NCBI GenBank assembly: GCA_947498325.1
Contig: CANMKE010000044.1
Location: 1-34,980 of the forward strand
Reading direction: 5' to 3'
Source of the DNA: an uncultured Persicobacter sp.
GTDB taxonomy: Bacteria; Bacteroidota; Bacteroidia; Cytophagales; Cyclobacteriaceae
Length of the DNA: 34,980 nt
Shown here: one piece after another, positions 1 to 6,384 of the stretch
Layout: each line of letters begins with the position of its first letter
How positions within the stretch are numbered: position 1 is the first letter of the stretch
Position numbers and translations under genes: made by a program
The notes under the pieces: model-generated
Told to the model about the DNA's origin: nothing
The model's database searches: none
What the model saw: the letters and a program-made list of their open reading frames with translations, nothing else

Positions 1-56
1 GGTAGAGCATCGGACTGAAAATCCGTGAGTCGGTGGTTCGAGTCCACTAAGCACCA
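1..56 (+). tRNA. tRNA-Phe (GAA), 5' end cut off by window edge
   Basis: The first 56 bases match the second tRNA-Phe (233-305) exactly, shifted by 249 bp. The anticodon loop CTGAAAA carries anticodon GAA (Phe), and the T-arm GGTTCGAGTCC and 3' acceptor strand AAGCACC with discriminator A are all present. The first 17 nt, including the 5' acceptor strand, lie outside the window. CCA is not encoded: the base after the discriminator starts CGAG. Confidence 0.95.
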
Positions 57-57
57 C

Positions 58-80
58 GAGTGAGGTTTAGCGCCTCGCTC
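58..80 (+). other. Trailer hairpin after tRNA-Phe copy 1
   Basis: Two bases after the tRNA discriminator, GAGTGAGG (58-65) pairs with CCTCGCTC (73-80) as an 8-bp stem with one G-U pair and a 7-nt loop. In copy 2 (307-329) the same hairpin is kept although one arm base changes from C to T, which swaps a G-C pair for G-U. It lies between tRNA and terminator and could be a processing signal; that role is inference. Confidence 0.5.
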
Positions 81-93
81 TGTTACAACACTT

Positions 94-127
94 AAAAGAC
101 CGTTAGCTTCCACTTGCGGTCTTTTTC
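94..127 (+). terminator. Terminator of tRNA-Phe copy 1
   Basis: Stem AAAAGACCG (94-102) pairs with CGGTCTTTT (117-125) over a 14-nt loop and runs into a T-rich tail. It is a rho-independent terminator for the tRNA on the + strand. Confidence 0.85.
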
Positions 128-185
128 TTCCTTTTTCCAGGAAGGCTAAAATTCAGGGATATTGCTTACGAATTGCGCTTTTCGA

Positions 186-216
186 TTTGTTTTCAAAAGA
201 AAATGCCGTATGTTTG
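186..216 (+). promoter_or_regulatory. Promoter of second tRNA-Phe
   Basis: TTTG at 186-189, a 19-bp spacer, and TATGTTTG at 209-216 fit the Bacteroidota primary-sigma consensus (TTTG / TAnnTTTG) exactly. The expected transcription start falls about 10 nt before the mature tRNA at 233. The second tRNA therefore has its own promoter and is not simply co-transcribed with copy 1. Confidence 0.75.
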
Positions 217-232
217 CACACCAATAGCATAT

Positions 233-305
233 GGTGCTTTAGCTCAGTTGGTAGAGCATCGGACTGAAAATCCGTGAGTCGGTGGTTCGAGTCCACTAAG
301 CACCA
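233..305 (+). tRNA. tRNA-Phe (GAA)
   Basis: Full 73-nt cloverleaf. Acceptor strands GGTGCTT and AAGCACC pair perfectly. The D-arm is AGCTCAGTTGGTAGAGC, the anticodon stem-loop GGACTGAAAATCC carries GAA, the T-arm contains GGTTCGAGTCC, and the discriminator is A. CCA is not encoded and must be added post-transcriptionally. It is the second member of a tandem pair with its own promoter (186-216), trailer hairpin (307-329) and terminator (343-376). Confidence 0.97.
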
Positions 306-342
306 CGAGTGAGGTTTAGCGCCTCGTTCTGTTACAACATTT

Positions 343-376
343 AAAAGACCGCAAGCTTCCACTCGCGGTCTTTTTT
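343..376 (+). terminator. Terminator of tRNA-Phe copy 2
   Basis: Stem AAAAGACCGC (343-352) and GCGGTCTTTT (365-374), 12-nt loop, followed by a T-run. It is the counterpart of the terminator at 94-127 with one extra base pair. Confidence 0.88.
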
Positions 377-393
377 TATGCCCTGATTTTTAG

Positions 394-422
394 AGACGTT
401 ATTCCTAACGTCTATTTTTTTT
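394..422 (+). terminator. Second, tandem + strand terminator behind tRNA-Phe
   Basis: Perfect 8-bp stem AGACGTTA (394-401) / TAACGTCT (406-413) with TTCC loop, then A and a run of Ts. It lies about 20 bp after the tRNA terminator with no gene between, so it probably acts as a back-up terminator. Confidence 0.7.
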
Positions 423-488
423 GACCATGATGTTTTTGTAGCACCATTATTCTTATTGTTTAAGCGGATGCTTAGATCAGTGGGAAGC

Positions 489-517
489 AAAAAACGCCGA
501 CCCAGTGGATCAGCGTT
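489..517 (-). terminator. Terminator for the tsaB-DUF2480 transcript (or a small RNA)
   Basis: Read on the - strand, AACGCTGATCC (517-507) pairs with GGGTCGGCGTT (503-493) over the loop ACT: 11 pairs, two of them G-U. A run of Ts follows (A-run at 489-494 on +). Strength and orientation indicate a terminator for leftward transcription. Confidence 0.75.
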
Positions 518-716
518 TAATATTATTCGAGCGTAGATTTTTTTAAACACAAAATAAGAAATACGAAGGGTATTTATTTGTCCACAGATTTTTTGATAAG
601 ATCTATTCTATCTGCCCCCACAAGTCAGTATTTTAGGTAAAATAAATAATCATGCTAACCCTTCAAATCAAGGTAATCATGGTCTATATCATTCTCCCAA
701 CATTATTATGTACGGT

Positions 717-1241
717 TTATTTCTTCACTCTTGGTTTTTTGTAAACAGGCACGGTACTGCATGGCTCGCCGAACATGATGCTTTTTACATAGGGCGTCAG
801 GCGGTTGGTCAGTAAAACATAGGCCGAAGTGGGTACGGCTTCATCGCTACAGCCTTTAATTACGACACGTTCGTCCTGAAATTTACTGTAATCGATATGT
901 GCGAGTGCTTTTTTATAAAGCGCCGTTTCGAGCTGTTCCAGGTCACCAAACTCCACAGTTGTAGCTACGGCCTGTAATTTTGAAGCCAGCAGCATAAATG
1001 CCCAATTGGGAATAATGGCATCAGTGGAACAAAACAAAGCGACGTGCTTGTCCTGAAAGGTACTCCAGTCGGTTTCTTTAATGTAGGTTCTGAAATCTTT
1101 TTCGCGTAATACCAGTCCCTGAAAAAGCTGATCGGCGATATCAATGGCAACGCGCTCGCCTGCAGGTCTGAATTCTTCAAGGTCAATTTGTAGCAGTCCG
1201 CTGCTTTCTACTCGGTTAATGATTTGGTCGTTGGCACTCAT
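717..1241 (-). CDS. DUF2480 family protein
   Basis: A 174-residue cytoplasmic protein with no signal peptide or membrane segment. I recognise it as DUF2480, a family of unknown function found mainly in Bacteroidota. Recognition rests on internal blocks LREKDFR, VALFCSTDAIIPNWAFMLL and VVIKGCSDEAVP, and on the C-terminal block GEPCSTVPVYKK. Two halves look related (FCSTDAIIPNWAFML and KGCSDEAVPTSAYVLL), which suggests an internal duplication, and each keeps a cysteine. The start codon overlaps the tsaB stop as ATGA (1238-1241), so translation is probably coupled to TsaB. No enzymatic role can be assigned from sequence. Confidence 0.88.
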   Translation of the reverse strand: MSANDQIINRVESSGLLQIDLEEFRPAGERVAIDIADQLFQGLVLREKDFRTYIKETDWSTFQDKHVALFCSTDAIIPNWAFMLLASKLQAVATTVEFGDLEQLETALYKKALAHIDYSKFQDERVVIKGCSDEAVPTSAYVLLTNRLTPYVKSIMFGEPCSTVPVYKKPRVKK

Positions 1242-1930
1242 AGTCGTTTTTTAGGTTTTGTTCCTTGAAAGGCCTTTAGATAGAAAGGCTCGAAATAGGC
1301 CAGGTCTTCGAACTGTTCCGCTTTGAATTTCTCTTCAGCGATCATTCCTACACCTATTGATGAAGGGGTGATGTTTTCAAGAAAGATAGCGTTCTCATGA
1401 CGAAGAATTTCTTTGCACTTCGGCATGCCATTTCCAAAGAAGATGATTTTTTGTGTCGATAATTCCTGCTCGAAAGGGTTTTGTTGGTCTTCAAGAATTT
1501 TTGGCTGAGTAGGCAATAGCATTTCACCGTTTGCCTTGGCCAGCTGGCAGTAAACTTCCATCCGTCGGGCATCAAGCATTGGGCAGTACAGGGCGTCCTC
1601 CTGATTTTGGGTGTAAGAGATATGGCGTACCATTGCAGAGAGTGTATCAATGGCAATGAGGGGGATATTCAGTGCATGGCAGATGCCTTTTGCTGTGGAG
1701 ACCCCAATGCGTAAACCTGTATAAGAGCCAGGTCCTGCGGATACCGCAACGGCATCCAGTGATTTCATGCTCAGGCCGATGTTTTTCATCAGTTGGTCAA
1801 TCACGACGGTCAATAAAGAAGAATGACTTCTTTCGATGAATAGTTCCTGAAATCCCTGACGTTCGCCGTCCTTGAAAATAGCCACTGAACAAACAGGAGT
1901 GGCGGTTTCTATATTTAAAATGGTTGCCAT
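1238..1930 (-). CDS. tsaB: tRNA threonylcarbamoyladenosine biosynthesis protein TsaB
   Basis: TsaB is the scaffold partner of TsaD and TsaE in making N6-threonylcarbamoyladenosine at position 37 of ANN-decoding tRNAs. The sequence begins MATILNIETATPVCSVAI and carries the family signature SAGPGSYTGLRIGVSTAKG near residue 75; the ASKHA fold continues through DTLSAMVRHI. Length is 230 residues, usual for TsaB. I take the ATG at 1930 because it aligns with the family start; an upstream in-frame Met at 1957 would add nine unconserved residues. It is first in a two-gene operon with the DUF2480 gene. A -7-like box lies at 1982-1989. Confidence 0.95.
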   Translation of the reverse strand: MATILNIETATPVCSVAIFKDGERQGFQELFIERSHSSLLTVVIDQLMKNIGLSMKSLDAVAVSAGPGSYTGLRIGVSTAKGICHALNIPLIAIDTLSAMVRHISYTQNQEDALYCPMLDARRMEVYCQLAKANGEMLLPTQPKILEDQQNPFEQELSTQKIIFFGNGMPKCKEILRHENAIFLENITPSSIGVGMIAEEKFKAEQFEDLAYFEPFYLKAFQGTKPKKRL

Positions 1931-1981
1931 AAATTCTTGATTATGATATGATGCCAAATGAGGTTGTGCTCAGGTAGCCTG

Positions 1982-1989
1982 CAAAATTA
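1982..1989 (-). promoter_or_regulatory. Putative -7 element of tsaB
   Basis: TAATTTTG on the - strand matches TAnnTTTG. No good TTTG is seen at the -33 distance. A small inverted repeat CAGG/CCTG (1971-1981) directly abuts it on the transcribed side. Confidence 0.45.
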
Positions 1990-2071
1990 CCAAATCATTC
2001 GCATTAAGCCTTTTAAATTTCTCAATTTCCTAATTTTTTATGGTAATTGGTCTTATCGAAAATTAAAGGTG

Positions 2072-2096
2072 TAATTTTGAAATCTCTGCTTGAGAT
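2072..2096 (+). promoter_or_regulatory. Putative -7 element and adjacent hairpin of the chromate-transporter operon
   Basis: TAATTTTG (2072-2079) matches TAnnTTTG. Two bases later ATCTC (2082-2086) and GAGAT (2092-2096) form a 5-bp inverted repeat around TGCTT. The start codon is at 2120, leaving a short leader of about 30 nt. Confidence 0.45.
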
Positions 2097-2119
2097 GAAC
2101 ATTAATATAAAATAATAAA

Positions 2120-2683
2120 ATGAAGTTCTTACTGGATTTGTTTTGGACCTTCTTCAAACTTGGGGCCGTAACCTTCGGAGGGGGCTATGCGATGATAGCG
2201 ATTCTCGAAGATATCATCTGCACCCAAAAAAAATGGTTGGCGAAGGAGGAATTGCTCGACATTATTGCCATTGCACAAATGACGCCTGGGACGATTGCGA
2301 TCAACGCGGCAACATTTGTGGGGTATAAACACCTGAAAACAAAAGGGGCGCTGGTGGCTTCTATAGGCTTGGTTTTACCGTCGATCATTATCGTGTCCGT
2401 GATTGTGCTGTTTTTTGGTGCCCAGCTTTCCAATCCTTATGTTCAGGCGGCTTTTAGTGGGATCCGCTGCTGTGTGGTGGCATTGATCCTGGTGGCGGTT
2501 GTTAGGATGTTTAAAGACTCTGTGAAGGAAAACTGGGGACGTATTTCTTTTTTACTGAGTTTACTGCTGATGACTTTCACGCCGATCAGCCCCATTCTGC
2601 TGATTGTCGCTGGGGCAGTTATTGCCATGCTGACACAGTGGTTTTTGCCTCAATGGTTTTCTCAAAAAACAGCTAAAAAATGA
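2120..2683 (+). CDS. Chromate transporter family protein, N-terminal-type half (short-chain CHR)
   Basis: An integral membrane protein of 187 residues with about five or six hydrophobic segments. It carries the CHR (Chromate_transp) hallmarks FGGGYAMI near residue 20 and QMTPGTIAINAATFVGY near residues 53-69. Full-length ChrA has two such domains (about 400 residues). Here each half is a separate gene, as in the short-chain CHR pairs known from Bacillus, where both halves are needed for chromate efflux. Its stop overlaps the next start as ATGA (2680-2683), implying coupled, equimolar synthesis. Chromate is the family substrate but is not proven for this protein; sulfate or another oxyanion is possible. 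Confidence 0.9.
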   Translation: MKFLLDLFWTFFKLGAVTFGGGYAMIAILEDIICTQKKWLAKEELLDIIAIAQMTPGTIAINAATFVGYKHLKTKGALVASIGLVLPSIIIVSVIVLFFGAQLSNPYVQAAFSGIRCCVVALILVAVVRMFKDSVKENWGRISFLLSLLLMTFTPISPILLIVAGAVIAMLTQWFLPQWFSQKTAKK

Positions 2684-3240
2684 TTTACTTCGAATTGTTT
2701 ATCACCTATTTTAAAATCGGCCTGTTCAGTTTTGGTGGAGGCCTGGCGATGTTGCCCCTGATTGAGCACGAAATGATGATTCACCAATGGATGACGCATG
2801 CGGAGTTCATGAATATTGTTGCTATTTCGCAGATGACACCAGGGGCTATTGCGGTGAATTGCGCCACTTATATCGGGCTGAAAGTTGGGGGTGTTCCTGG
2901 CGGGATTATCGCAACGGCAGGCTTGGCAACCCCATCTGTGCTGGTTATTTTGGCACTGACAAGCATTTTGGCAAAGCTCAAGGAGCACCCAATGAAGCGG
3001 GCTTTTTTCTTCGGGATCAAGCCTGTAACCATCGGTCTGATTGCTTATGCAGGGATAATGATTGGTCAGAACACTTTTTTGCTCGACCCGAAAGACTGGC
3101 TGAGTTTCGACTACCTGAAAATACTGCTGACGGTAATCTGTTTTGTGGTACTTTATAAATATAAGGTTAACTCTATTTTGATGATCGGCATCGCAGGAGT
3201 TGTTGGTTTGGTATTGTTTGGACTAATAGGAATGGTTTGA
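2680..3240 (+). CDS. Chromate transporter family protein, second half (short-chain CHR)
   Basis: A 186-residue membrane protein homologous to the preceding gene. It has FSFGGGLAMLPLIE near residue 13 and QMTPGAIAVNCATYIGLK near residues 51-68, with hydrophobic helices to the C-terminus. The two genes together equal one full-length ChrA and probably form an antiparallel heterodimer, as inferred for other paired short CHR proteins. The start is fixed by the ATGA overlap with the upstream half. The stop TGA (3238-3240) overlaps the ATG of the VOC gene by one base, so all three genes form one tightly coupled operon. Confidence 0.9.
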   Translation: MIYFELFITYFKIGLFSFGGGLAMLPLIEHEMMIHQWMTHAEFMNIVAISQMTPGAIAVNCATYIGLKVGGVPGGIIATAGLATPSVLVILALTSILAKLKEHPMKRAFFFGIKPVTIGLIAYAGIMIGQNTFLLDPKDWLSFDYLKILLTVICFVVLYKYKVNSILMIGIAGVVGLVLFGLIGMV

Positions 3241-3629
3241 TGAATAAGCAACGTAAAGAATTTGAGCTTGCGCTTGCGGCGGAAGAATGGGGTTGGAAGT
3301 ATCATCACATGGGGGTTCCGACGACAGAGAAGCGGCCTGAGGAACGATATATTCCGCATTTGAAATTCTATGTATCAGGCTTTGAAACCTCTCCTTTTGG
3401 TGTGGAATGGATGCGGTTTGATTCGGATTGTGAAATGCCTGAAATTATTCAGCGAATACCTCACCTTGCATTTGAGGTCGAGGATGTACATGAGGCCTTG
3501 AGGCGGGCTGATTTTGAAATCCTGACAGCTCCAAATGCACCTGTGGAGGGAATTACGGTTGCGATGATTTTGGATAATGGAGCACCGATAGAGCTGATTT
3601 CCTTTTCAGAGGAATATCGCGAGCAGTAA
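3240..3629 (+). CDS. VOC-family (glyoxalase/bleomycin-resistance fold) protein
   Basis: A small 129-residue soluble protein with two beta-alpha-beta-beta-beta modules. The first is HLKFYVSGFETSPFGVEWMRF. The second is PHLAFEVEDVHEALRRADF, leading into VAMILDNGAPIELISF. This layout and length fit a single-chain VOC protein. The His and Glu positions (HLKF, HLAF, IELI) could make the usual metal site, but substrate cannot be told. I start at the ATG at 3240, which overlaps the transporter stop as TGATG; a TTG one codon earlier is less likely. Position directly behind the CHR pair suggests a related detoxification or sensing role, which is inference. Confidence 0.82.
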   Translation: MNKQRKEFELALAAEEWGWKYHHMGVPTTEKRPEERYIPHLKFYVSGFETSPFGVEWMRFDSDCEMPEIIQRIPHLAFEVEDVHEALRRADFEILTAPNAPVEGITVAMILDNGAPIELISFSEEYREQ

Positions 3630-3680
3630 GTGGCTTCTTCTGAAAGTGAATCAAGCATTTCAATAATTTTATGGCATAGA

Positions 3681-3714
3681 AAAAGCCCTGAATTTCAGTA
3701 TTCAGGGCTTTTTT
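3681..3714. terminator. Bidirectional terminator between VOC gene and S41 protease gene
   Basis: Perfect 13-bp stem AAAAGCCCTGAAT (3681-3693) / ATTCAGGGCTTTT (3700-3712), 6-nt loop, T-run on one side and A-run on the other. It serves both converging genes. Confidence 0.92.
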
Positions 3715-3733
3715 ATTGTCTGGCTTTTATGCC

Positions 3734-5422
3734 TTAGTCTTCTTTTTTGCTTTTGTCAGTTTTATCTGTCAATAGCTTGTTATATTCTGCTGTGTTATTA
3801 AGGACTTCTATGGCTTTCTGAACGGTGTTGTCCGTTTTGAATGAAGCCTCAATTAAACCTTCACGGTAGTAATATCTCGAAACAATCTCTTCAGATAATA
3901 CGGTTTTGATTTCCTTTTTGAACTTCTGAAGATCCTTTTTCTTGTCATGCTTTACGCTTTGCTCAAGGTCTTTGATTTCCCCCTCAATATCATCGTAATA
4001 TTTTTCTTTTTTGGCGTATTCCTTCAGGTCATCTAAAGTCTTCTCCACTTTTGTGGTGTAGTCATAATCTTTATCATCCAACCAGCTTACAAAGTCTGCA
4101 AAATCTTCATCAGAGATTTCAAAGTTTGCTGGCTCGCTGATTTTGTCATGCTTATAGAAATACTCCGTTGCATAATCAAACACCCAACCGCGGGCAATCA
4201 GGCTGATGGTGATTGGCGCAATATATTGGCGTTCTGTTTTAATGTCAGGAGTAATACCTCCTCCGTCATATACTGGTCGGCCATTTGCAGTGTTAAACTC
4301 TACTTTTAGGGAGTCTGGTACTTTACCTACTGAACCATCTTCATTGCGGTGTGAGTAATCAATTGCCTGAATACAACGGCCCGAAGGAATGTAGTATTTG
4401 GCAGTGGTTACTTTCAGCTGGGAATTGTATGCCAATGGGCGAGTTGCCTGAACGAGGCCTTTACCAAAGGTACGATCACCGATTAATACACCGCGGTCAT
4501 AATCTTGCATTACACCAGAAACAATCTCCGCAGCGGAAGCCGAACGGCTTGATGTTAATACTGCCAATGGAATGTCTGTATCTACAGGGTTGTTGGAGGT
4601 GTTGTAAGTTTTGTTCCAGTCGGTCATCTTTCCTTTTGTATTCACCACTTCGCTGCCACGAGGAATAAATACACTGGCAACGTTCACGGCCTCATTCAAA
4701 AGCCCTCCAGGGTTATCTCTAAGGTCAAGAACAACCTTTTTAGCGCCTTTAGCTTCCAGTTCTTTAAGTGCATCCTTTACCTCTTTTCCTGCGTCAGTCG
4801 TGAAATCAGAAAGTTTGATGTAACCGATACCATCGGAGATCATGCCATGCCAGGGTACATTCTTAAGGGTGATTTTCTCACGCATAATTGGAATGTCAAT
4901 TGGCTCCTCAGCACCATGGCGTTTTACTTTTACAATCAGCTTGGTATTGGCCTGCCCTTTGAGCAATTTAGAGATGTCTGCAACATTTTTTTCTTTGACG
5001 TCGATGCCATCAATAGATAAAAGTTCATCAGCAGTGCGTAATCCGCTTTTTTGTGCAGGAAAACCCAAGTAAGGCATGATGATTACATTCTTCTCGTGTT
5101 GTCTTCCGATAATGGCACCTATACCCCCGTACTGCCCAGTGGTCATGGTGCGATAATCTTCAATTTCGTTTTCGGGGATGTAGTTTGTGTATGGATCCAG
5201 AGAAGCCAGCATGGCATCAATGGCTGTTTTTACCAGGTCGCTTGGATTGACCTGATCCACATAATAAGTATTAATTTCTTTGAAGGTGGTGGCGAAAATA
5301 TCAAGGTTTTTCGCGATTTGGAAGTAACGATCAGCTTGATCATTCTTGGTGAAGGAGAATAGACCAATAAGGCTGATTCCTAACACAGCAGGCAAGAATA
5401 GTTTCTTGAAGTTTATTTTCAT
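3734..5422 (-). CDS. S41 family C-terminal processing peptidase (CtpA/Prc-like)
   Basis: A 562-residue exported serine protease. An N-terminal hydrophobic stretch FLPAVLGISLIGLFSF acts as signal or anchor, then comes an S41 N-terminal helical part with DPYTNYIP. The PDZ domain runs from about residue 97 to 180 (GIGAIIG, PAQKSGLRTADELLSIDG). The catalytic core has LDLRDNPGG, SRSASAAEIVSG (nucleophile Ser about 296) and GDRTFGKGLVQ (Lys about 321); the 25-residue Ser-Lys spacing is typical. A charged helical C-terminal extension of about 150 residues follows. The ATG at 5422 is preferred because the hydrophobic segment then starts after MKINFKK. The family trims C-termini of periplasmic proteins; the substrate here is unknown. 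Confidence 0.93.
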   Translation of the reverse strand: MKINFKKLFLPAVLGISLIGLFSFTKNDQADRYFQIAKNLDIFATTFKEINTYYVDQVNPSDLVKTAIDAMLASLDPYTNYIPENEIEDYRTMTTGQYGGIGAIIGRQHEKNVIIMPYLGFPAQKSGLRTADELLSIDGIDVKEKNVADISKLLKGQANTKLIVKVKRHGAEEPIDIPIMREKITLKNVPWHGMISDGIGYIKLSDFTTDAGKEVKDALKELEAKGAKKVVLDLRDNPGGLLNEAVNVASVFIPRGSEVVNTKGKMTDWNKTYNTSNNPVDTDIPLAVLTSSRSASAAEIVSGVMQDYDRGVLIGDRTFGKGLVQATRPLAYNSQLKVTTAKYYIPSGRCIQAIDYSHRNEDGSVGKVPDSLKVEFNTANGRPVYDGGGITPDIKTERQYIAPITISLIARGWVFDYATEYFYKHDKISEPANFEISDEDFADFVSWLDDKDYDYTTKVEKTLDDLKEYAKKEKYYDDIEGEIKDLEQSVKHDKKKDLQKFKKEIKTVLSEEIVSRYYYREGLIEASFKTDNTVQKAIEVLNNTAEYNKLLTDKTDKSKKED

Positions 5423-5441
5423 TTGTTTTGTAATTTGATAC

Positions 5442-5537
5442 ACAAGCTTACTTGTCCTGTAGTTAACGATAAGCCGAAGGAAAAGTAGGACAACAGGCGC
5501 TAAAAATAACAGGGAATAATGTTAAATAACAATTATT
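5442..5537. other. Inverted repeats in the S41 leader / rnpA trailer
   Basis: Three inverted repeats lie between rnpA and the S41 gene. ACAAG/CTTGT is at 5442-5455. TTGTCCT (5452-5458) and AGGACAA (5487-5493) flank 28 bp. AATAATGTTA / TAAC-A-ATTATT is at 5515-5537. None is followed by a clear T-run, so I do not call a terminator. They may be leader structure or operator half-sites for the protease gene. Confidence 0.3.
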
Positions 5538-5602
5538 TCGCCAAAATCAGCAAGCAATTCAGTAACAAAACGGTTTTGAGAAAATAAATAGGTTGATATG
5601 GG

Positions 5603-6010
5603 TTATTTATCCGCCAATTGTTGGTGGATTCTGCTCATCGCCTTGCGAACCTGTTTTTCAAGTTGCTGGTAAGGGATGACCTTTGGGGAGGTGTAAATGA
5701 AGCCAATTAACAACGGTGGGTGGTTGTCGGTAGGCAAAATAGCTGTTTTGTTCAGGCGATAAGCTTCTCGTAATCGGCGCTTGAGCAGGTTTCGAGTAAC
5801 AGCATGCTTATGTTTTTTCTTCGGAACACTAAACAACACCTGGTGGTGATCAATCTGTTCTTCGTCTTTATAAGGAAGGAAGATGATCTTGAACGGATGT
5901 ATAAAAAAAGAGGAACCTTCGTGAAAAAGTTCCTGTATTAATCTTTTCTTACATAAACGTTCGGATTTACATAAAGTAAATGTTCCGGCTCGCTTTGTAA
6001 AGTTTCCCAT
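5603..6010 (-). CDS. rnpA: Ribonuclease P protein component
   Basis: A basic 135-residue protein, the protein subunit of RNase P that helps the catalytic RNA remove 5' leaders from pre-tRNA. The N-terminal TFTLCKSERLCKKRLIQELF and the family signature KHKHAVTRNLLKRRLREAYR around residues 66-85 (RNR-type RNA-binding helix) are clear, as is the central sheet IIFLPY ... VLFSVPKKK. It follows rpmH after 34 bp, the classical rpmH-rnpA order, and both are probably transcribed from the rpmH promoter. dnaA, often next to this pair in other bacteria, is not here. Confidence 0.96.
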   Translation of the reverse strand: MGNFTKRAGTFTLCKSERLCKKRLIQELFHEGSSFFIHPFKIIFLPYKDEEQIDHHQVLFSVPKKKHKHAVTRNLLKRRLREAYRLNKTAILPTDNHPPLLIGFIYTSPKVIPYQQLEKQVRKAMSRIHQQLADK

Positions 6011-6044
6011 AAAATGGCACTGAATAATCTTAATAAATTAAGAA

Positions 6045-6200
6045 TTATTTGTGAGTCTTTTGATCTGAAACGGTCAATTTTTTTCTTCCTTTAGCACGAC
6101 GACGAGCTAAAACGGCACGACCACTAACAGAAGCCATGCGAGCTTTGAATCCGTGTTTGTTCTTACGTTTTCTCTGCGATGGTTGGAAAGTTCTTTTCAT
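6045..6200 (-). CDS. rpmH: 50S ribosomal protein L34
   Basis: A very short gene of 51 residues beginning [19 protein letters not shown] and continuing [21 protein letters not shown], an unmistakable bL34 sequence (family length about 44-52). It is extremely basic, with a slightly extended C-terminus ([11 protein letters not shown]) as seen in other Bacteroidota. It lies 34 bp upstream of rnpA on the same strand. Promoter-like boxes lie at 6223-6253 (close) and 6328-6335 (distal), so expression may come from two start sites. Confidence 0.97.
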   Translation of the reverse strand: MKRTFQPSQRKRKNKHGFKARMASVSGRAVLARRRAKGRKKLTVSDQKTHK

Positions 6201-6222
6201 TACTATCTATTTTTTAAGGCTG

Positions 6223-6253
6223 CAAATATACAATTAAAATTTCAGTAAACAAT
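6223..6253 (-). promoter_or_regulatory. Promoter of rpmH-rnpA
   Basis: On the - strand ATTG (6253-6250), a 19-bp spacer and TATATTTG (6230-6223) closely match TTTG / TAnnTTTG. The expected start lies roughly 15 nt upstream of the rpmH ATG. Confidence 0.7.
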
Positions 6254-6327
6254 TAGGTCGCTGAAATTCTGCGAATTAGCAAAAGTTTACCGAAGAATAA
6301 ACGCACTTAATAGTGGTTTACGGGGCG

Positions 6328-6335
6328 CAAATATA
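6328..6335 (-). promoter_or_regulatory. Possible distal promoter upstream of rpmH
   Basis: A second perfect TATATTTG on the - strand, with the same flanks (G before, C after) as the proximal box. The -33 region is weak. A CACT/AGTG inverted repeat (6304-6315) lies downstream. If used it gives an rpmH leader of about 120 nt. Confidence 0.35.
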
Positions 6336-6384
6336 CGAATGATATGGGAAAAACCATGCGATTTTTCTGAAAATTCATCAAATT

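Larger units (their letters stand above)
377..716. other. Gene-free stretch between tRNA-Phe and DUF2480 gene
   Basis: I see no convincing protein-coding frame. The stretch contains the + strand terminator at 394-422 and a - strand terminator at 489-517. The latter lies 200 bp downstream of the DUF2480 stop codon, so the tsaB-DUF2480 mRNA has a long 3' UTR, or a small RNA lies in 518-716 on the - strand. Confidence 0.5.

Noticed and set aside
1-305. Repeated tRNA-Phe 3' ends as attachment sites of an integrated element
   Set aside because: The 249-bp unit contains no integrase or cargo, and the first copy looks like a complete tRNA gene merely cut by the window edge. A simple tandem tRNA duplication explains it.
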